Assembly (NCBI RefSeq): GCF_023016085.1
Contig: NZ_JALKBF010000001.1
Location: 1,054,001 to 1,118,000, forward strand
DNA: 64,000 nt
Reading direction: 5' to 3'
DNA from: Aliiroseovarius sp. F47248L
Lineage (GTDB): Bacteria > Pseudomonadota > Alphaproteobacteria > Rhodobacterales > Rhodobacteraceae
This document shows positions 9,341-18,600 of this stretch, piece by piece. Position 1 is the stretch's first letter. Each line of letters opens with the position of its first letter. The notes under the pieces were generated by a model. It saw only the letters and a list, made by a program, of their open reading frames with translations. It was not told the origin of the DNA and did no database searches. The position numbers and the translations under genes were made by a program.

Positions 9341-9595
9341 ATGGGACTTGAAAGCGCCGTTGAGAAACTGGACAAATATTACAGTCGGCTTGAAAAAGGG
9401 AAGGCGCAGAAGATCAAGCCTTCCCATGTCGACAAGATCTTATCGAAGCTCGAAAAGAAAGCCCGATTGCTTAAGGAAGAGTTTGACGAGACGAAGAAGC
9501 CATCGAAGAAAGAACGACTGGCTTCGAAGCTCGATATGGTGCGAGAGCAACAAGCGCGCGCCCGTTGGCTGAAAGAGCAGATTGGCGATGCTTGA
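9341..9595 (+). CDS. Small charged coiled-coil hypothetical protein
   Basis: An 84-residue protein starting at the ATG at 9341; a TTG at 9308 would add 11 residues. It is almost entirely Lys/Glu/Leu-rich and predicted helical ('KLDKYYSRLEKGKAQKIK', 'ILSKLEKKARLLKEEF'), with no membrane segment or signal peptide. I do not recognise the family. It lies 70 bases after the Na/Pi cotransporter on the same strand and may be co-transcribed. Length, helical periodicity and normal codon use argue for a real gene. Confidence 0.6.
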   Translation: MGLESAVEKLDKYYSRLEKGKAQKIKPSHVDKILSKLEKKARLLKEEFDETKKPSKKERLASKLDMVREQQARARWLKEQIGDA

Positions 9596-9635
9596 TGGCA
9601 CTACCCAGACAATGCGAAGTCCTGACGCAATCAGT

Positions 9636-10538
9636 TCAGCGCAATTTGTAGGGTGTGAGACTTGCCGAGAAGACTTCCATAAACTCCAGCGAGATCATCG
9701 AAGGCTGCTTCAGCGTTGGACGGACCAGCGATAATCGATGCGGTATGGATGGCGTGAAGGGGCGATGGTCAAGGCCCTGACCAACATATTTTGCCGCATC
9801 CACCGCGCTGACAACCGAGACACCTATCCCTTGGCACACCATCTCGCACGCTGCGGTGAACTGGCGCGATTCCACCAGTGAATTGATGGTGGTATTGGCT
9901 TTCTGAAAGGCTTCGTTCAGATCACGAAAAAACGCGCTGTCGCGACGCGTGTGGATCAGATTTTCATTGGCCAGATCTTGTGCACCAATGGTCTTGAGAG
10001 AGGCCAGCCGATGCCCTTCGGGAAATACGCACACGGTGCAGATGTCAATATGCTCGCTTTCCACAGCGGGATGACCTTCGAACCCATCGGTAATGCCGAA
10101 ATCATATTGTTCGCCCACCATCCATTCCAATATACGTTCGGGACGATCAGGTTCTAAAGTGACGCTGACGCCGGGACGGTCGCGCAGAAATGCAGCCACA
10201 ATTCCGGGCAAGTGGCTGGTTGCAAACCCGGGCAGGCAAGCAATGCGCAGATGCCCGGCCTTCTTGTCGGTTATGTTCTGGCTGGCCTCGGATATCTGGT
10301 GCATCGTTTCCAACACCCGCCGAATGTCGGGCAGCAGGAAACGAACTTCCTGCGTCGGCACCAGGCGTCCGTCGCGACGATTGAACAAGTCAAACCCCAA
10401 TACTTCGCGCAGATCGGACAGAAGGCGACTCACCGCTGGTTGGCTGATGCCCAATTCTTGAGCGCCACGAGTCATAGACCCGTGATGTGTGACGGCCATA
10501 AGGGCCTCTAGCTGGCGCAGCCGCAGCGGATGTGACAC
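9636..10538 (-). CDS. LysR-family transcriptional regulator
   Basis: About 300 residues. An N-terminal winged helix-turn-helix reads 'MTRGAQELGISQPAVSRLL', followed by the LysR effector-binding domain. The GTG at 10536-10538 is chosen because GGAAAGGAAG stands just upstream; an ATG nine codons earlier (10565) has no such site. It is divergent from a ugpB-type importer operon across a 197-base gap, so it most likely controls that operon. The intergenic region contains a palindrome of T-N11-A type at 10574-10590. The ligand is unknown. Confidence 0.88.
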   Translation of the reverse strand: MSHPLRLRQLEALMAVTHHGSMTRGAQELGISQPAVSRLLSDLREVLGFDLFNRRDGRLVPTQEVRFLLPDIRRVLETMHQISEASQNITDKKAGHLRIACLPGFATSHLPGIVAAFLRDRPGVSVTLEPDRPERILEWMVGEQYDFGITDGFEGHPAVESEHIDICTVCVFPEGHRLASLKTIGAQDLANENLIHTRRDSAFFRDLNEAFQKANTTINSLVESRQFTAACEMVCQGIGVSVVSAVDAAKYVGQGLDHRPFTPSIPHRLSLVRPTLKQPSMISLEFMEVFSASLTPYKLR

Positions 10539-10573
10539 GTGATCTTCCTTTCCAGACAAGGGCACCGTTACAG

Positions 10574-10590
10574 TATAATGGTATGTTATA
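10574..10590. promoter_or_regulatory. Candidate LysR-regulator box (TATAA-N7-TTATA)
   Basis: An interrupted palindrome TATAA/TTATA with a 7-base spacer contains the T-N11-A pattern typical of LysR-type sites. It sits about 36 bases upstream of the lysR start and about 145 bases upstream of ugpB. It is AT-rich in a high-GC context. No second half-site was confirmed. Confidence 0.35.
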
Positions 10591-10735
10591 AAACTGTTAC
10601 ACTAAATATTCTTGCATTATGCCATGCGGGATGTAACCCTTTTGCCAGACACGTGGGTCAGGCGGGAAAAACCGTGCCGGTCTGCCCGCGTGGCACACCT
10701 GGGAAACGCACCGTTTGTGGTGCAAGGAGGATGAT

Positions 10736-12049
10736 GTGAAAAAGCTTGTGTTTGGCGCAATTGCTGCCGCAACCACTGCGATGTCCCCAATTGGGGCATA
10801 TGCGCAGACCGAAATTCAATTCTGGCACGCCTTTACCGGCCGTCTGGGCGAGCTTGTGGCCGCACAGGTCGAGGAATTTAACGCAAGCCAAAGCGACTAC
10901 ACCGTCGTCGCCAGCCACAAGGGCAACTATTCCGAGACGCTGAACGCTGGGATCGCAGCCTTCCGCGCAGGCGAACAGCCCCATGTCCTGATGGTGTTCG
11001 AAGTGGGCACCGCGACCATGATGGCCGCTGGCGGCGCGATCAAACCTGTCTATGAGGTGATGGCCGAAAGCGGTGCCGAGTTTGACCCCGACGCCTACAT
11101 CGGCGCTGTCAAAGGCTATTACACCACCACCGATGGCCAGATGCTGTCCTTGCCCTTCAACTCGTCCACGCCCGTTTTGTGGGTAAACCGCGACGCGATG
11201 GAAGCGGCAGGTGTCGATCCCGACACTGACCTGTCGACATGGCAGAACGTCGATGCGGTGCTTGAGCAGTTGAAGGCTGGCGGCGAAGACTGCCCGCTTG
11301 TCACTGCGTGGCAAAGCTGGATTCATCTGGAAAACCTGTCAGCCTATCACGACGTGCCGTTTGCCACCCAAGACAACGGCTTTGCCGGTCTGGACACCGA
11401 GCTTGCGTTGAACGGCGAAGCACAGGTGGCGCATTTGGCCAAGATGGGCGAATGGGCCAAGGATGGAGAGTTCATCTATACCGGACGCCGCAACGAAGGC
11501 GGTGCCAACTTCCGCGCTGGCGAATGTGCGTTGTTTACTGAAAGTTCAGCAGGCTACGCGGGCATCAAAGCCGAGGCTGAGTTTGCCTTTGACGTGCGTC
11601 CGCTGCCCTACTGGGAAGGCGTCGGCAATGCGCCGCAAAACACCATCATCGGTGGCGCGTCCCTATGGGTTATGCAGGGCCACGAGGCCGAGGAATACAA
11701 GGGCGTGGGTGAATTCCTGTCCTTCCTGTCCTCGACCCCGGTTCAAGCGAAATGGCACCAGGACACCGGCTATCTGCCAATCACGGTCGCCGCGGGTGAA
11801 GCCACGAAAGAAGCTGGGTTCTATGACGAAAACCCCGGCACCGATGTGGCTGTGATCCAGATGACGGCCAAAGAGCCGACCGCCAATTCCAAGGGCATTC
11901 GTCTTGGGTCGTTTGACCAAATTCGTGGCATCATCGACGAAGAGCTGGAAGGCATCTGGGCCGGTGACAAAACCGCGCAAGAGGCGATGGACAGCGCCAA
12001 GGAACGCGGCGACGCGCTTCTGCGCCGGTTCGAGCAAGCCAACAAGTAA
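10736..12049 (+). CDS. ugpB: sn-glycerol-3-phosphate-type ABC transporter substrate-binding protein
   Basis: A 437-residue periplasmic binding protein. The start is the GTG at 10736, preceded by AAGGAGG, not the upstream in-frame ATG. A signal peptide ends near residue 23 (AYA). The mature N-terminus 'TEIQFWHAFTGRLGE' and 'FRAGEQPHVLMVFEVGTATMMAA' are characteristic of UgpB. It should bind glycerol-3-phosphate or glycerophosphodiesters. It heads the four-gene order B-A-E-C. A perfect stem-loop follows the stop codon, which may keep the binding-protein mRNA more abundant than the downstream genes. Confidence 0.87.
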   Translation: MKKLVFGAIAAATTAMSPIGAYAQTEIQFWHAFTGRLGELVAAQVEEFNASQSDYTVVASHKGNYSETLNAGIAAFRAGEQPHVLMVFEVGTATMMAAGGAIKPVYEVMAESGAEFDPDAYIGAVKGYYTTTDGQMLSLPFNSSTPVLWVNRDAMEAAGVDPDTDLSTWQNVDAVLEQLKAGGEDCPLVTAWQSWIHLENLSAYHDVPFATQDNGFAGLDTELALNGEAQVAHLAKMGEWAKDGEFIYTGRRNEGGANFRAGECALFTESSAGYAGIKAEAEFAFDVRPLPYWEGVGNAPQNTIIGGASLWVMQGHEAEEYKGVGEFLSFLSSTPVQAKWHQDTGYLPITVAAGEATKEAGFYDENPGTDVAVIQMTAKEPTANSKGIRLGSFDQIRGIIDEELEGIWAGDKTAQEAMDSAKERGDALLRRFEQANK

Positions 12050-12062
12050 GTCACGCATCAAG

Positions 12063-12087
12063 ACGGCGGGCCATTTCGGCCCGCCGT
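12063..12087 (+). other. Stem-loop between ugpB and ugpA
   Basis: Bases 12063-12072 and 12078-12087 form a perfect 10-bp GC-rich stem with a 5-base loop. Only TTTCC follows, so it is more likely an attenuator or 3'-end stabiliser than a full terminator. Confidence 0.7.
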
Positions 12088-12106
12088 TTCCATTCCGAGG
12101 GCTCAC

Positions 12107-12988
12107 ATGGAAAAACGCGTCACCTTTCGCGGCTGGTTATTGCCGCTGTGCCTGATTGCGCCGCAAGTCATCATCTCGGCTGTGTTTTTCTTTTATCCGG
12201 CGGGGCAGGCGATCTGGCAGTCGCTGTTCATTCCCGACCCGTTCGGACTGTCGATGCAGTATGTGGGCTTGGGCAATTTCGAATACCTGCTGTCGGACAA
12301 GTTCTATCGCGCATCCTTCGTGACGACGGGAGTATTCTCGATCCTCGTGACGCTTGTCTCGATGATTCCAGCGCTGTTTCTGGCTGTGATGGCGGACCGT
12401 CTGATCAAGGGGGCGGGAGTCTACCGCACGCTGCTGATCTGGCCCTATGCGGTCGCGCCTGCTGTGGCCGGGGTGCTGTGGCTGTTCATGTTCAACACCC
12501 GCGTCGGCGTGGTGTCGTGGTATCTGGGCCAGCTGGGCTATGATTGGAACCACGTTCTGAACGGCAACGAGGCGATGGGGCTGGTCGTTGTTGCCTCGGC
12601 TTGGGGGCGGATCAGCTATAACTTCCTGTTTTTCTTTGCCGCCTTGCAAGCGGTGCCGCGTTCGGTGATCGAGGCTGCGGCGATTGATGGCGCCCGTTTC
12701 TGGCGGCGCTTTTTCACCATCGTCCTGCCGCTTCTGTCGCCCACCACCTTCTTCCTGCTGGTGGTCAACGTGGTCTATTCCTTTTTTGAGACCTTCGGCG
12801 TAATCCACACCATCACCTCGGGCGGGCCGCAGCAATCGACGACGATCTTGGTTTATAAAGTGTTTTCTGACGGGTTTGTCGGGCAGGATCTTGGATCAAG
12901 TTCAGCGCAGTCAGTGATCCTTTTGATCGTGGTTGGGCTGTTGACTGTGCTTCAGTTCAAGTTTGTCGAAAAAAGGGTGCATTACTGA
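12107..12988 (+). CDS. ugpA: Glycerol-3-phosphate-type ABC transporter permease
   Basis: A 293-residue inner-membrane permease of the MalF/UgpA class with about six membrane segments. The EAA loop '[21 protein letters not shown]' (near residues 190-210) contacts the ATPase. It begins 57 bases after ugpB, beyond a stem-loop, and its last base overlaps the ugpE start codon (TGATG), so the two permeases are translationally coupled. Partner: UgpE. Confidence 0.88.
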   Translation: MEKRVTFRGWLLPLCLIAPQVIISAVFFFYPAGQAIWQSLFIPDPFGLSMQYVGLGNFEYLLSDKFYRASFVTTGVFSILVTLVSMIPALFLAVMADRLIKGAGVYRTLLIWPYAVAPAVAGVLWLFMFNTRVGVVSWYLGQLGYDWNHVLNGNEAMGLVVVASAWGRISYNFLFFFAALQAVPRSVIEAAAIDGARFWRRFFTIVLPLLSPTTFFLLVVNVVYSFFETFGVIHTITSGGPQQSTTILVYKVFSDGFVGQDLGSSSAQSVILLIVVGLLTVLQFKFVEKRVHY

Positions 12989-13845
12989 TGGCCCGCGAAG
13001 TACATGGCATGGTCGAAAAACGCGGGGCAGGGCTGTGGCTGACCCATGTCTTGATGATCCTGGGCGTGTTGATCATCTTCTTCCCGATCTGGCTGGCGTT
13101 TGTGGCCTCGACCGTCACGCAGCCGGAAATCGTGCGCCCGCCGATGCCGCTTTGGCCCGGTGACCAGTTCTTTGAAAACTACAAGGCGGCGCTGTTTTCC
13201 GGCGTGAACGTGCCGGTCGCGACGATGTTGTTCAACTCGCTGGTGATGGCGATTGGCATCGCGGTGGGCAAGATCATCATCTCGCTGCTGTCAGCCTTCG
13301 CCATCGTCTATTTCCGCTTTCCGGGGCGGACGTTCTTTTTCTGGATGATCTTCCTGACCCTGATGCTGCCGGTCGAGGTGCGGATCGTGCCGACTTACGA
13401 GGTCGTCGCTGGCTTCGGGATGCTCAACAGCTATTCCGGCCTGATCTTCCCACTGATCGCATCGGCCACCGCGACCTTCCTGTTTCGCCAGTTTTTCCTG
13501 ACCATTCCCGATGAACTGGCCGAGGCCGCGCGCGTCGACGGTGCCCGCCCGATGCGGTTTTTCTGGGACATCGTCGTGCCGATGAGCCGCACGAATGTCG
13601 CGGCGCTGTTCGTAATCCTGTTCATTTATGGCTGGAACCAATACCTCTGGCCGCTTCTGATCACCACGGACCCGGAAATGAACACCATCGTCATGGGCAT
13701 CAAGCAGATGTTCCCGTCGGGCGATGACGTGGCTGATTGGCCGGTGATCATGGCGACCTCGATCCTTGCGATGATCCCGCCGGTGATCGTTGTCGTGTCG
13801 ATGCAGAAACTGTTCATCCGCGGCCTAGTAGATAGCGAGAAATAA
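12988..13845 (+). CDS. ugpE: Glycerol-3-phosphate-type ABC transporter permease
   Basis: A 285-residue MalG/UgpE-class permease. It shows the long first periplasmic loop with a conserved '[16 protein letters not shown]' (UgpE proteins often have this sequence before the transmembrane domain) and the EAA loop '[19 protein letters not shown]'. It forms the channel with UgpA. The ATPase gene follows after 3 bases. Confidence 0.88.
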   Translation: MAREVHGMVEKRGAGLWLTHVLMILGVLIIFFPIWLAFVASTVTQPEIVRPPMPLWPGDQFFENYKAALFSGVNVPVATMLFNSLVMAIGIAVGKIIISLLSAFAIVYFRFPGRTFFFWMIFLTLMLPVEVRIVPTYEVVAGFGMLNSYSGLIFPLIASATATFLFRQFFLTIPDELAEAARVDGARPMRFFWDIVVPMSRTNVAALFVILFIYGWNQYLWPLLITTDPEMNTIVMGIKQMFPSGDDVADWPVIMATSILAMIPPVIVVVSMQKLFIRGLVDSEK

Positions 13846-13848
13846 TCC

Positions 13849-14904
13849 ATGGCGACTGTCACGCTGAAAGATATCAAGAAAAGCTTTGGCCCCGTGGATG
13901 TGATCCACGGCATCAGCGCCGAGATCGAGGATGGCGAGTTTATCGTGATCGTCGGCCCGTCGGGCTGTGGCAAGTCCACACTGTTGCGTATGGTAGCGGG
14001 GCTGGAAACCGTCACCTCGGGTGAGGTGCTGATCGGCGGTGAACGTGCCAACGAGAAAGAGCCGATGGACCGCGACATCGCCATGGTGTTCCAGAACTAC
14101 GCGCTTTATCCGCATATGTCGATGGCGCAGAACATGGGCTACGGGCTGAAGATCGCAGGTCTGCCGAAGGACGAGATTGCCCGCAAAGTGCGCGAGGCCG
14201 CTGAACTTTTGCAGCTTGAGGCATTACTGGACCGCCGCCCCAAGCAATTGTCCGGCGGTCAGCGCCAACGCGTCGCCATGGGTCGCGCCATCGTGCGCGA
14301 ACCGGCTGTGTTCCTGTTTGATGAACCGCTGTCGAACCTCGACGCCAAGCTGCGCGTTCAGATGCGGCTTGAGATCAAGGAGCTGCAGTCAAAGCTCGGC
14401 ATCACCGCGCTTTACGTCACCCACGATCAGGTCGAAGCGATGACCATGGCCGACCGCATGATCGTCATGAACGGCGGCGTTGCTGAACAGATTGGCACGC
14501 CGCTTGAGGTCTATGAAACGCCTCGGACACTTTTCGCCGCGCAGTTCATCGGCAGCCCTGCGATGAACATTCTGGATGCAGAGGTTCGGGGCCGTGTGGT
14601 GCGAATCGACGAGGCCGACATAGCCCCAACCGCGCATCACGACGGGCCGGTCAAACTGGGCATTCGTCCTGAACATGTGGAGCCTGACGACAACGGACCC
14701 TTGGCTCTATCGGTGCAATTGTCAGAACCGTTGGGCGCCAATACGCTGCTGCATGGTCGGCTGGCGGGCACGGGCACCGAATTTACGGCCAGCCTACCGG
14801 GTGTGCATCACACTCAGGATCGGGGTCAGGTGTTGCGCCTGTCAGTGCAAACCGGGCAGGCACATCTGTTTGACGCAGAAACACATCTCAGGATCGATGG
14901 GTAA
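13849..14904 (+). CDS. ugpC: Glycerol-3-phosphate-type ABC transporter ATP-binding protein
   Basis: A 351-residue MalK/UgpC-type ATPase. Walker A GPSGCGKST is at residues 36-44, then the Q-loop 'FQNYALYPHM', signature 'LSGGQRQRVAMGRA', Walker B 'VFLFDEPLSNLDA', and H-loop 'VTHDQVEAMTMAD'. The last ~120 residues form the OB-fold regulatory domain ('KLGIRPEHVEPDD'). It energises UgpAE. Its final 17 bases overlap the convergent GH20 gene. No PHO-box was sought beyond the sequence read; the divergent LysR gene is the likely regulator. Confidence 0.9.
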   Translation: MATVTLKDIKKSFGPVDVIHGISAEIEDGEFIVIVGPSGCGKSTLLRMVAGLETVTSGEVLIGGERANEKEPMDRDIAMVFQNYALYPHMSMAQNMGYGLKIAGLPKDEIARKVREAAELLQLEALLDRRPKQLSGGQRQRVAMGRAIVREPAVFLFDEPLSNLDAKLRVQMRLEIKELQSKLGITALYVTHDQVEAMTMADRMIVMNGGVAEQIGTPLEVYETPRTLFAAQFIGSPAMNILDAEVRGRVVRIDEADIAPTAHHDGPVKLGIRPEHVEPDDNGPLALSVQLSEPLGANTLLHGRLAGTGTEFTASLPGVHHTQDRGQVLRLSVQTGQAHLFDAETHLRIDG

Positions 14905-16687
14905 GGTCTTCCGTCGTCGGCTTAATCGGCCAAATCGTTTGATAGCTGACCGCAAGGCGCGTCAAATCTTCTGCGCTCATGTCCTTTGTTTGCCACGCTT
15001 TCACAGCTACGCCCAGCATTCGGGGCATTAACATTGGCCAGATTTGTTCGTCCTTTGTGGTGAATTCAGACCAAAAGGTGCCCTGTACGCCGATGATCCG
15101 ATCCTCCAGTGCTGGGTCTGGCACGGGGTTCCAATTGATCGTGTCGGCCAGCGATATGAAGGCCGCCCAGCTTGCCCCCCAATCGTCCTGGTCGTTCGTG
15201 TGCGCCATATCCAGATAAACATGCTGCGCTGGCGACATCACCACGTCATAGCCCGCGCGCGCCGCGTCCAGACCCGGCCCTTGTCCGGTCCAACTAAACA
15301 GAATGGCGTTGTGACCGATGCCGCCATTTGTCCCTTGCGCAGCCTCTTCCCACGCGGCGGGGCGTTGACCGTTCTGTGCAACGGTGCTTGCCAGTTTGGC
15401 GATAGTCCAGCCTTGCAGGTCTTGCGTTGTCTCCAATCCTTCCTCTGCCATCAGCGCGCGTGCTTTGGGCGACCCCATCCATGTGTCCTTGGGCAGTTCA
15501 TCGCAGCCCAGATGCAAATGGCCGAAGGGGAAAAGGTCGCCGACCTCGCGGACGATGGTTTCCAGCACCTCCCACGTCCTGGGCATGGCAGGGTTCACGC
15601 AATTACCCTGATACCCCTGAACCGAGGTCTCTGGCCCATTGTCCGCCGGGTCGCGTGTGTCGGGAAATACTTGCGTCACAGCAAGCGCGTGGGCAGGGGC
15701 TTCGATTTCGGGCATCACCTCAATGTTCAGAGCCGCAGCGTAGGCGATGATCGCGCGCGCGGTGTCTTTGGAATAGCTGCCGCCCGCCTCAATCGCTCCG
15801 GTAAACAGTGCAGGTAGCAGGTGACCTTCACCGCAGAACTCGGTCTTGCGCCAAAGTTCGGGGTAGCTGTCGATTTGCAGCCGGAACGCCTCGTCATCAG
15901 TGAAGTGCCAGTGAAAACGGTTCAGTTTCAACAGCGCCATCAGGTCCAGCAAGTCCAGAATGGTCTGTGGTTGGTAATAGTGGCGCGCTGTGTCCAGATG
16001 TTGTCCACGCCAGCCGAACCGGGGCGCATCAGTGATCACACCGCAAGGCAACGGCCCGGCTTGCATCAGGGTAAGCAGGGTGATGCCGGCATAAAACCGT
16101 CCCCCATAATCGCCCGCAGTGATCTGAACGCCGGTGGAGGTAATTTTCAGCCGATATGCATCAGCCTGCATGTCAGCGGTCTTGATTACAACAGGGAACG
16201 ACCCGTCGAAGGACCAGCCCCGCCGTTGCGCAAGACCAGCAACCGCGCTTAACGCGTCGTCGCTGCATTGCACGCCGGTCACGTCAATCGTGCCGCCGCT
16301 TGGTGTCCATTTCTCCGGTTGCGGGACCAGGGGCAGGCCATCAAAGGGGCCAAGGTCCGGCAGAGTGTGCGGAGTGCAGCCTTTGGGTTCGTATGGCAAG
16401 GCAATCACATCATTTCGCGTCCGCAGATATGGTCCTTGCGGCATCCACGCGCGGTTTGCTGCTGTATGCCCGTGAGTGTACTCCACGACCACCTCGTGCG
16501 GTTGCCCAGCTTTCAGGTCGGGCAGGGCCACCTCGGTGAAACTGCCCATGCCGCGCAACCGTTCACCGCCCGCGGTGGCCGTCATCGGGGCCATGCCTGA
16601 AAAGCAGAAGACCGGCGCCGTCAGGTCCCAATCCGAGGTGATTGTGCATATCATTTTCGCGCCGTTCAGGCGGCAGGTATAGTCCAT
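14888..16687 (-). CDS. Cytoplasmic beta-N-acetylhexosaminidase (GH20)
   Basis: A 599-residue glycoside hydrolase family 20 enzyme. The catalytic Asp-Glu pair lies at about D396-E397 in 'HLGCDELPKD' (the family usually reads HxGGDE, so one Gly is Cys here). Upstream are 'RGQHLDTARHYY' and 'NRFHWHFTDDEAFRL', typical for the barrel. There is no signal peptide, so it should act in the cytoplasm on imported chitobiose-like or GalNAc-containing oligosaccharides, removing terminal HexNAc. The gene is followed downstream of its own regulator (gntR at 16689, one base away) on the minus strand, divergent from the amino-sugar importer, which fits with a shared regulon. Confidence 0.87.
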   Translation of the reverse strand: MDYTCRLNGAKMICTITSDWDLTAPVFCFSGMAPMTATAGGERLRGMGSFTEVALPDLKAGQPHEVVVEYTHGHTAANRAWMPQGPYLRTRNDVIALPYEPKGCTPHTLPDLGPFDGLPLVPQPEKWTPSGGTIDVTGVQCSDDALSAVAGLAQRRGWSFDGSFPVVIKTADMQADAYRLKITSTGVQITAGDYGGRFYAGITLLTLMQAGPLPCGVITDAPRFGWRGQHLDTARHYYQPQTILDLLDLMALLKLNRFHWHFTDDEAFRLQIDSYPELWRKTEFCGEGHLLPALFTGAIEAGGSYSKDTARAIIAYAAALNIEVMPEIEAPAHALAVTQVFPDTRDPADNGPETSVQGYQGNCVNPAMPRTWEVLETIVREVGDLFPFGHLHLGCDELPKDTWMGSPKARALMAEEGLETTQDLQGWTIAKLASTVAQNGQRPAAWEEAAQGTNGGIGHNAILFSWTGQGPGLDAARAGYDVVMSPAQHVYLDMAHTNDQDDWGASWAAFISLADTINWNPVPDPALEDRIIGVQGTFWSEFTTKDEQIWPMLMPRMLGVAVKAWQTKDMSAEDLTRLAVSYQTIWPIKPTTEDLTHRS

Positions 16688-16688
16688 T

Positions 16689-17444
16689 TCAGTCCAATCT
16701 CAGTTCAGACACAAAGTCATAGATATCAGAGCGGTAAAGACCGCTTGTAAATTCGATGGGTCGGCCGGTACTCAGGTATCCGGTGCGCTCGATCTTTAGA
16801 ACCGCAGCTCCTTCGGGCAGGTTGAACATCTGTGCGTCTGCTGTGGTCAGGTTGGTGGCCGTGACCCGCTGGATCGCGCGGGTCGGGGCCTGTCCGGTTT
16901 TGCGCAGAAGCGCATAAAGCGACACATCGATCTGTTCAGGGTGGGGCAGAATGTCACCGGGCAGAGATGATCGCTCCAGCGCCATGGGTGTTCCACTGGC
17001 GCTGCGCAAGCGTTCGATCCGGGCCACCCGATCAATGGCGGACAGACCCAGCGACATCATTTCCTCGCTGGTGGGGCGAAACAGGCCGAGCGACAGCGTT
17101 TTACTGGTCGAAGTCATACCACGCGCCTGCATGTTCTCGGTAAAGGACACGAGCGAGGACAGGGATTGTTCCAGCTTGGGAGCGGTAGCACGCACGAACG
17201 ACCCGGCACCCTGGCGCTGTTCGATCAGCCCGTCGTCAACCAGTTTGGAAATCGCTTTACGCACTGTGACGCGGCTGACATCGGCCGCATCGGCCAGATC
17301 GCGTTCCGGCGGAAGTTGATCGTCGGGGGCCAGATCACCCGACTGGATCGCCGACCGGATATGGCGATGAAGTTGCAGATAGCGCGGCCCGCGTCCCTGC
17401 TGAAACCATGCGTCTGGTGAAAGCCATTCGGTCCGCGCCTGCAT
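16689..17444 (-). CDS. GntR-family (HutC/NagR-type) transcriptional regulator
   Basis: A 251-residue regulator. Residues ~10-85 form the GntR winged helix ('LPPERDLADAADVSRVTVRKAISKLVDDGLI'-type segment, here noted from 'ERDLADAADVSRVTVRKA'), and the C-terminal part is a UTRA ligand domain ('RSDIYDFVSELR' near the end). NagR/DasR-type members bind GlcN-6-P or GlcNAc-6-P. It is co-transcribed with the GH20 gene and divergent from the import and catabolic operon. Several TGGTAT half-sites lie in the intergenic region, including an 8-bp inverted repeat 17 bases before its own start, so autoregulation is likely. Confidence 0.88.
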   Translation of the reverse strand: MQARTEWLSPDAWFQQGRGPRYLQLHRHIRSAIQSGDLAPDDQLPPERDLADAADVSRVTVRKAISKLVDDGLIEQRQGAGSFVRATAPKLEQSLSSLVSFTENMQARGMTSTSKTLSLGLFRPTSEEMMSLGLSAIDRVARIERLRSASGTPMALERSSLPGDILPHPEQIDVSLYALLRKTGQAPTRAIQRVTATNLTTADAQMFNLPEGAAVLKIERTGYLSTGRPIEFTSGLYRSDIYDFVSELRLD

Positions 17445-17460
17445 CCTGTATCCGATCTTG

Positions 17461-17485
17461 TTTGGTATCTAAAAATAATACCAAA
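17461..17485. promoter_or_regulatory. Candidate GntR operator (inverted repeat TTTGGTAT-N9-ATACCAAA)
   Basis: A perfect 8-bp inverted repeat with a 9-base spacer, 17 bases upstream of the gntR start. Further half-sites read ATACCA at 17520-17525, TGGTAT at 17579-17584, TGGTAG at 17590-17595 and 17613-17618, and TTGGTATAC at 17622-17630, all before the divergent importer gene. Confidence 0.55.
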
Positions 17486-17666
17486 GTGATCTATTTGGCA
17501 AGATGATTATTCGCCAAGGATACCATCTAAGCGGTTATAGCATTGAAAATAAGAACAAATATAAAAGACCATATGTAGTGGTATTATAATGGTAGTCAAA
17601 ATCGACCTCCAATGGTAGAAATTGGTATACGCCTCGATTCGCTTGGGGTGCCACTGGGGGAAATCA

Positions 17667-18599
17667 ATGGCAGACGTGATGCACGCAGAAGGTTCCGCGA
17701 CCGGTAAAGAGGCACGCAAATCCATTTCCGAAAGCCTGTTCGCGTGGCTTCTTGTTGGCCCAGCGATGATCTTCATCGCAGTGATCGTCGCCTGGCCGCT
17801 GGCCGAGACCATTCGTTTGTCGTTCATGGAAGCCGGGTTGGGCGGCGAGAGATTCATCGGTTTAGAGAACTACCAAGACCTTGCCGAAAGCCGAAAATTT
17901 CATCAGACCATCGTGCGCACCTTCTATTGGATGTTTCTCTCGGTCGCATTGAAGCTGGTGCTGGGTCTGATCGGTGCAACGCTTCTGAACGCTGCAGTGC
18001 CGGGCCGCGCGTTGTTTCGTGTTCTGGTCATGCCCCCCTGGGTCATTCCCATCGCGATTGGCTGTATTGGGTGGCTGTGGCTTTACAACGGTTACTTCGG
18101 CGTGCTGTCGGGCATGATGATGCGCCTTGGCATCACCGATGTACCGTTCGAGTTTCTTGCCCAGAAGCAATCGGCCTTTTATTCCGCCATTGCCACCGAT
18201 GTCTGGGTCGGTGTGCCGATGGTCACGCTGTTTTTTCTGGCCGCGATGCAAGGGGTCAGTCGAGATCTGTACGAGGCTGCATGGGTTGACGGGGCAGGGC
18301 GCTGGTATCGGTTCCGCCGCATCACCATTCCGCAGATCATGCCAGTGATCGTGTCGATGTCGCTTCTGTCCGCCATTTTCACCTTCAACAGTTTCGAGAT
18401 CATCTGGATCCTGACCGAAGGCGGCCCGCGCGGTGCGACAACAACCCTGATCGTTGACACCTATAAGACCGCCATCGGCAACTACAAATTCGGAGAAGGC
18501 TCCGCCCGCGCGGTGATCATCGTGCTGCTGCTTGGCCTGTTTTCACTCGCCTATCTGTTCTTCCTGAACAAGGTGAACAAGAAATACGGAGCGAAGTAA
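17667..18599 (+). CDS. Amino-sugar ABC transporter permease (MalF type)
   Basis: A 310-residue permease with about six membrane helices. The ATG at 17667 is chosen: GGGGGAAATCA stands before it, while the upstream 15 codons contain no membrane or family pattern. EAA loop: 'YEAAWVDGAGRWYRFRRITIP'-type region, seen as 'LYEAAWVDGAGRWYRF'. It is the first gene of the plus-strand amino-sugar operon, directly after the cluster of TGGTAT half-sites, so it is probably repressed by the divergent GntR protein. It pairs with the second permease, which begins 1 base after its stop codon. Confidence 0.88.
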   Translation: MADVMHAEGSATGKEARKSISESLFAWLLVGPAMIFIAVIVAWPLAETIRLSFMEAGLGGERFIGLENYQDLAESRKFHQTIVRTFYWMFLSVALKLVLGLIGATLLNAAVPGRALFRVLVMPPWVIPIAIGCIGWLWLYNGYFGVLSGMMMRLGITDVPFEFLAQKQSAFYSAIATDVWVGVPMVTLFFLAAMQGVSRDLYEAAWVDGAGRWYRFRRITIPQIMPVIVSMSLLSAIFTFNSFEIIWILTEGGPRGATTTLIVDTYKTAIGNYKFGEGSARAVIIVLLLGLFSLAYLFFLNKVNKKYGAK

Positions 18600-18600
18600 G

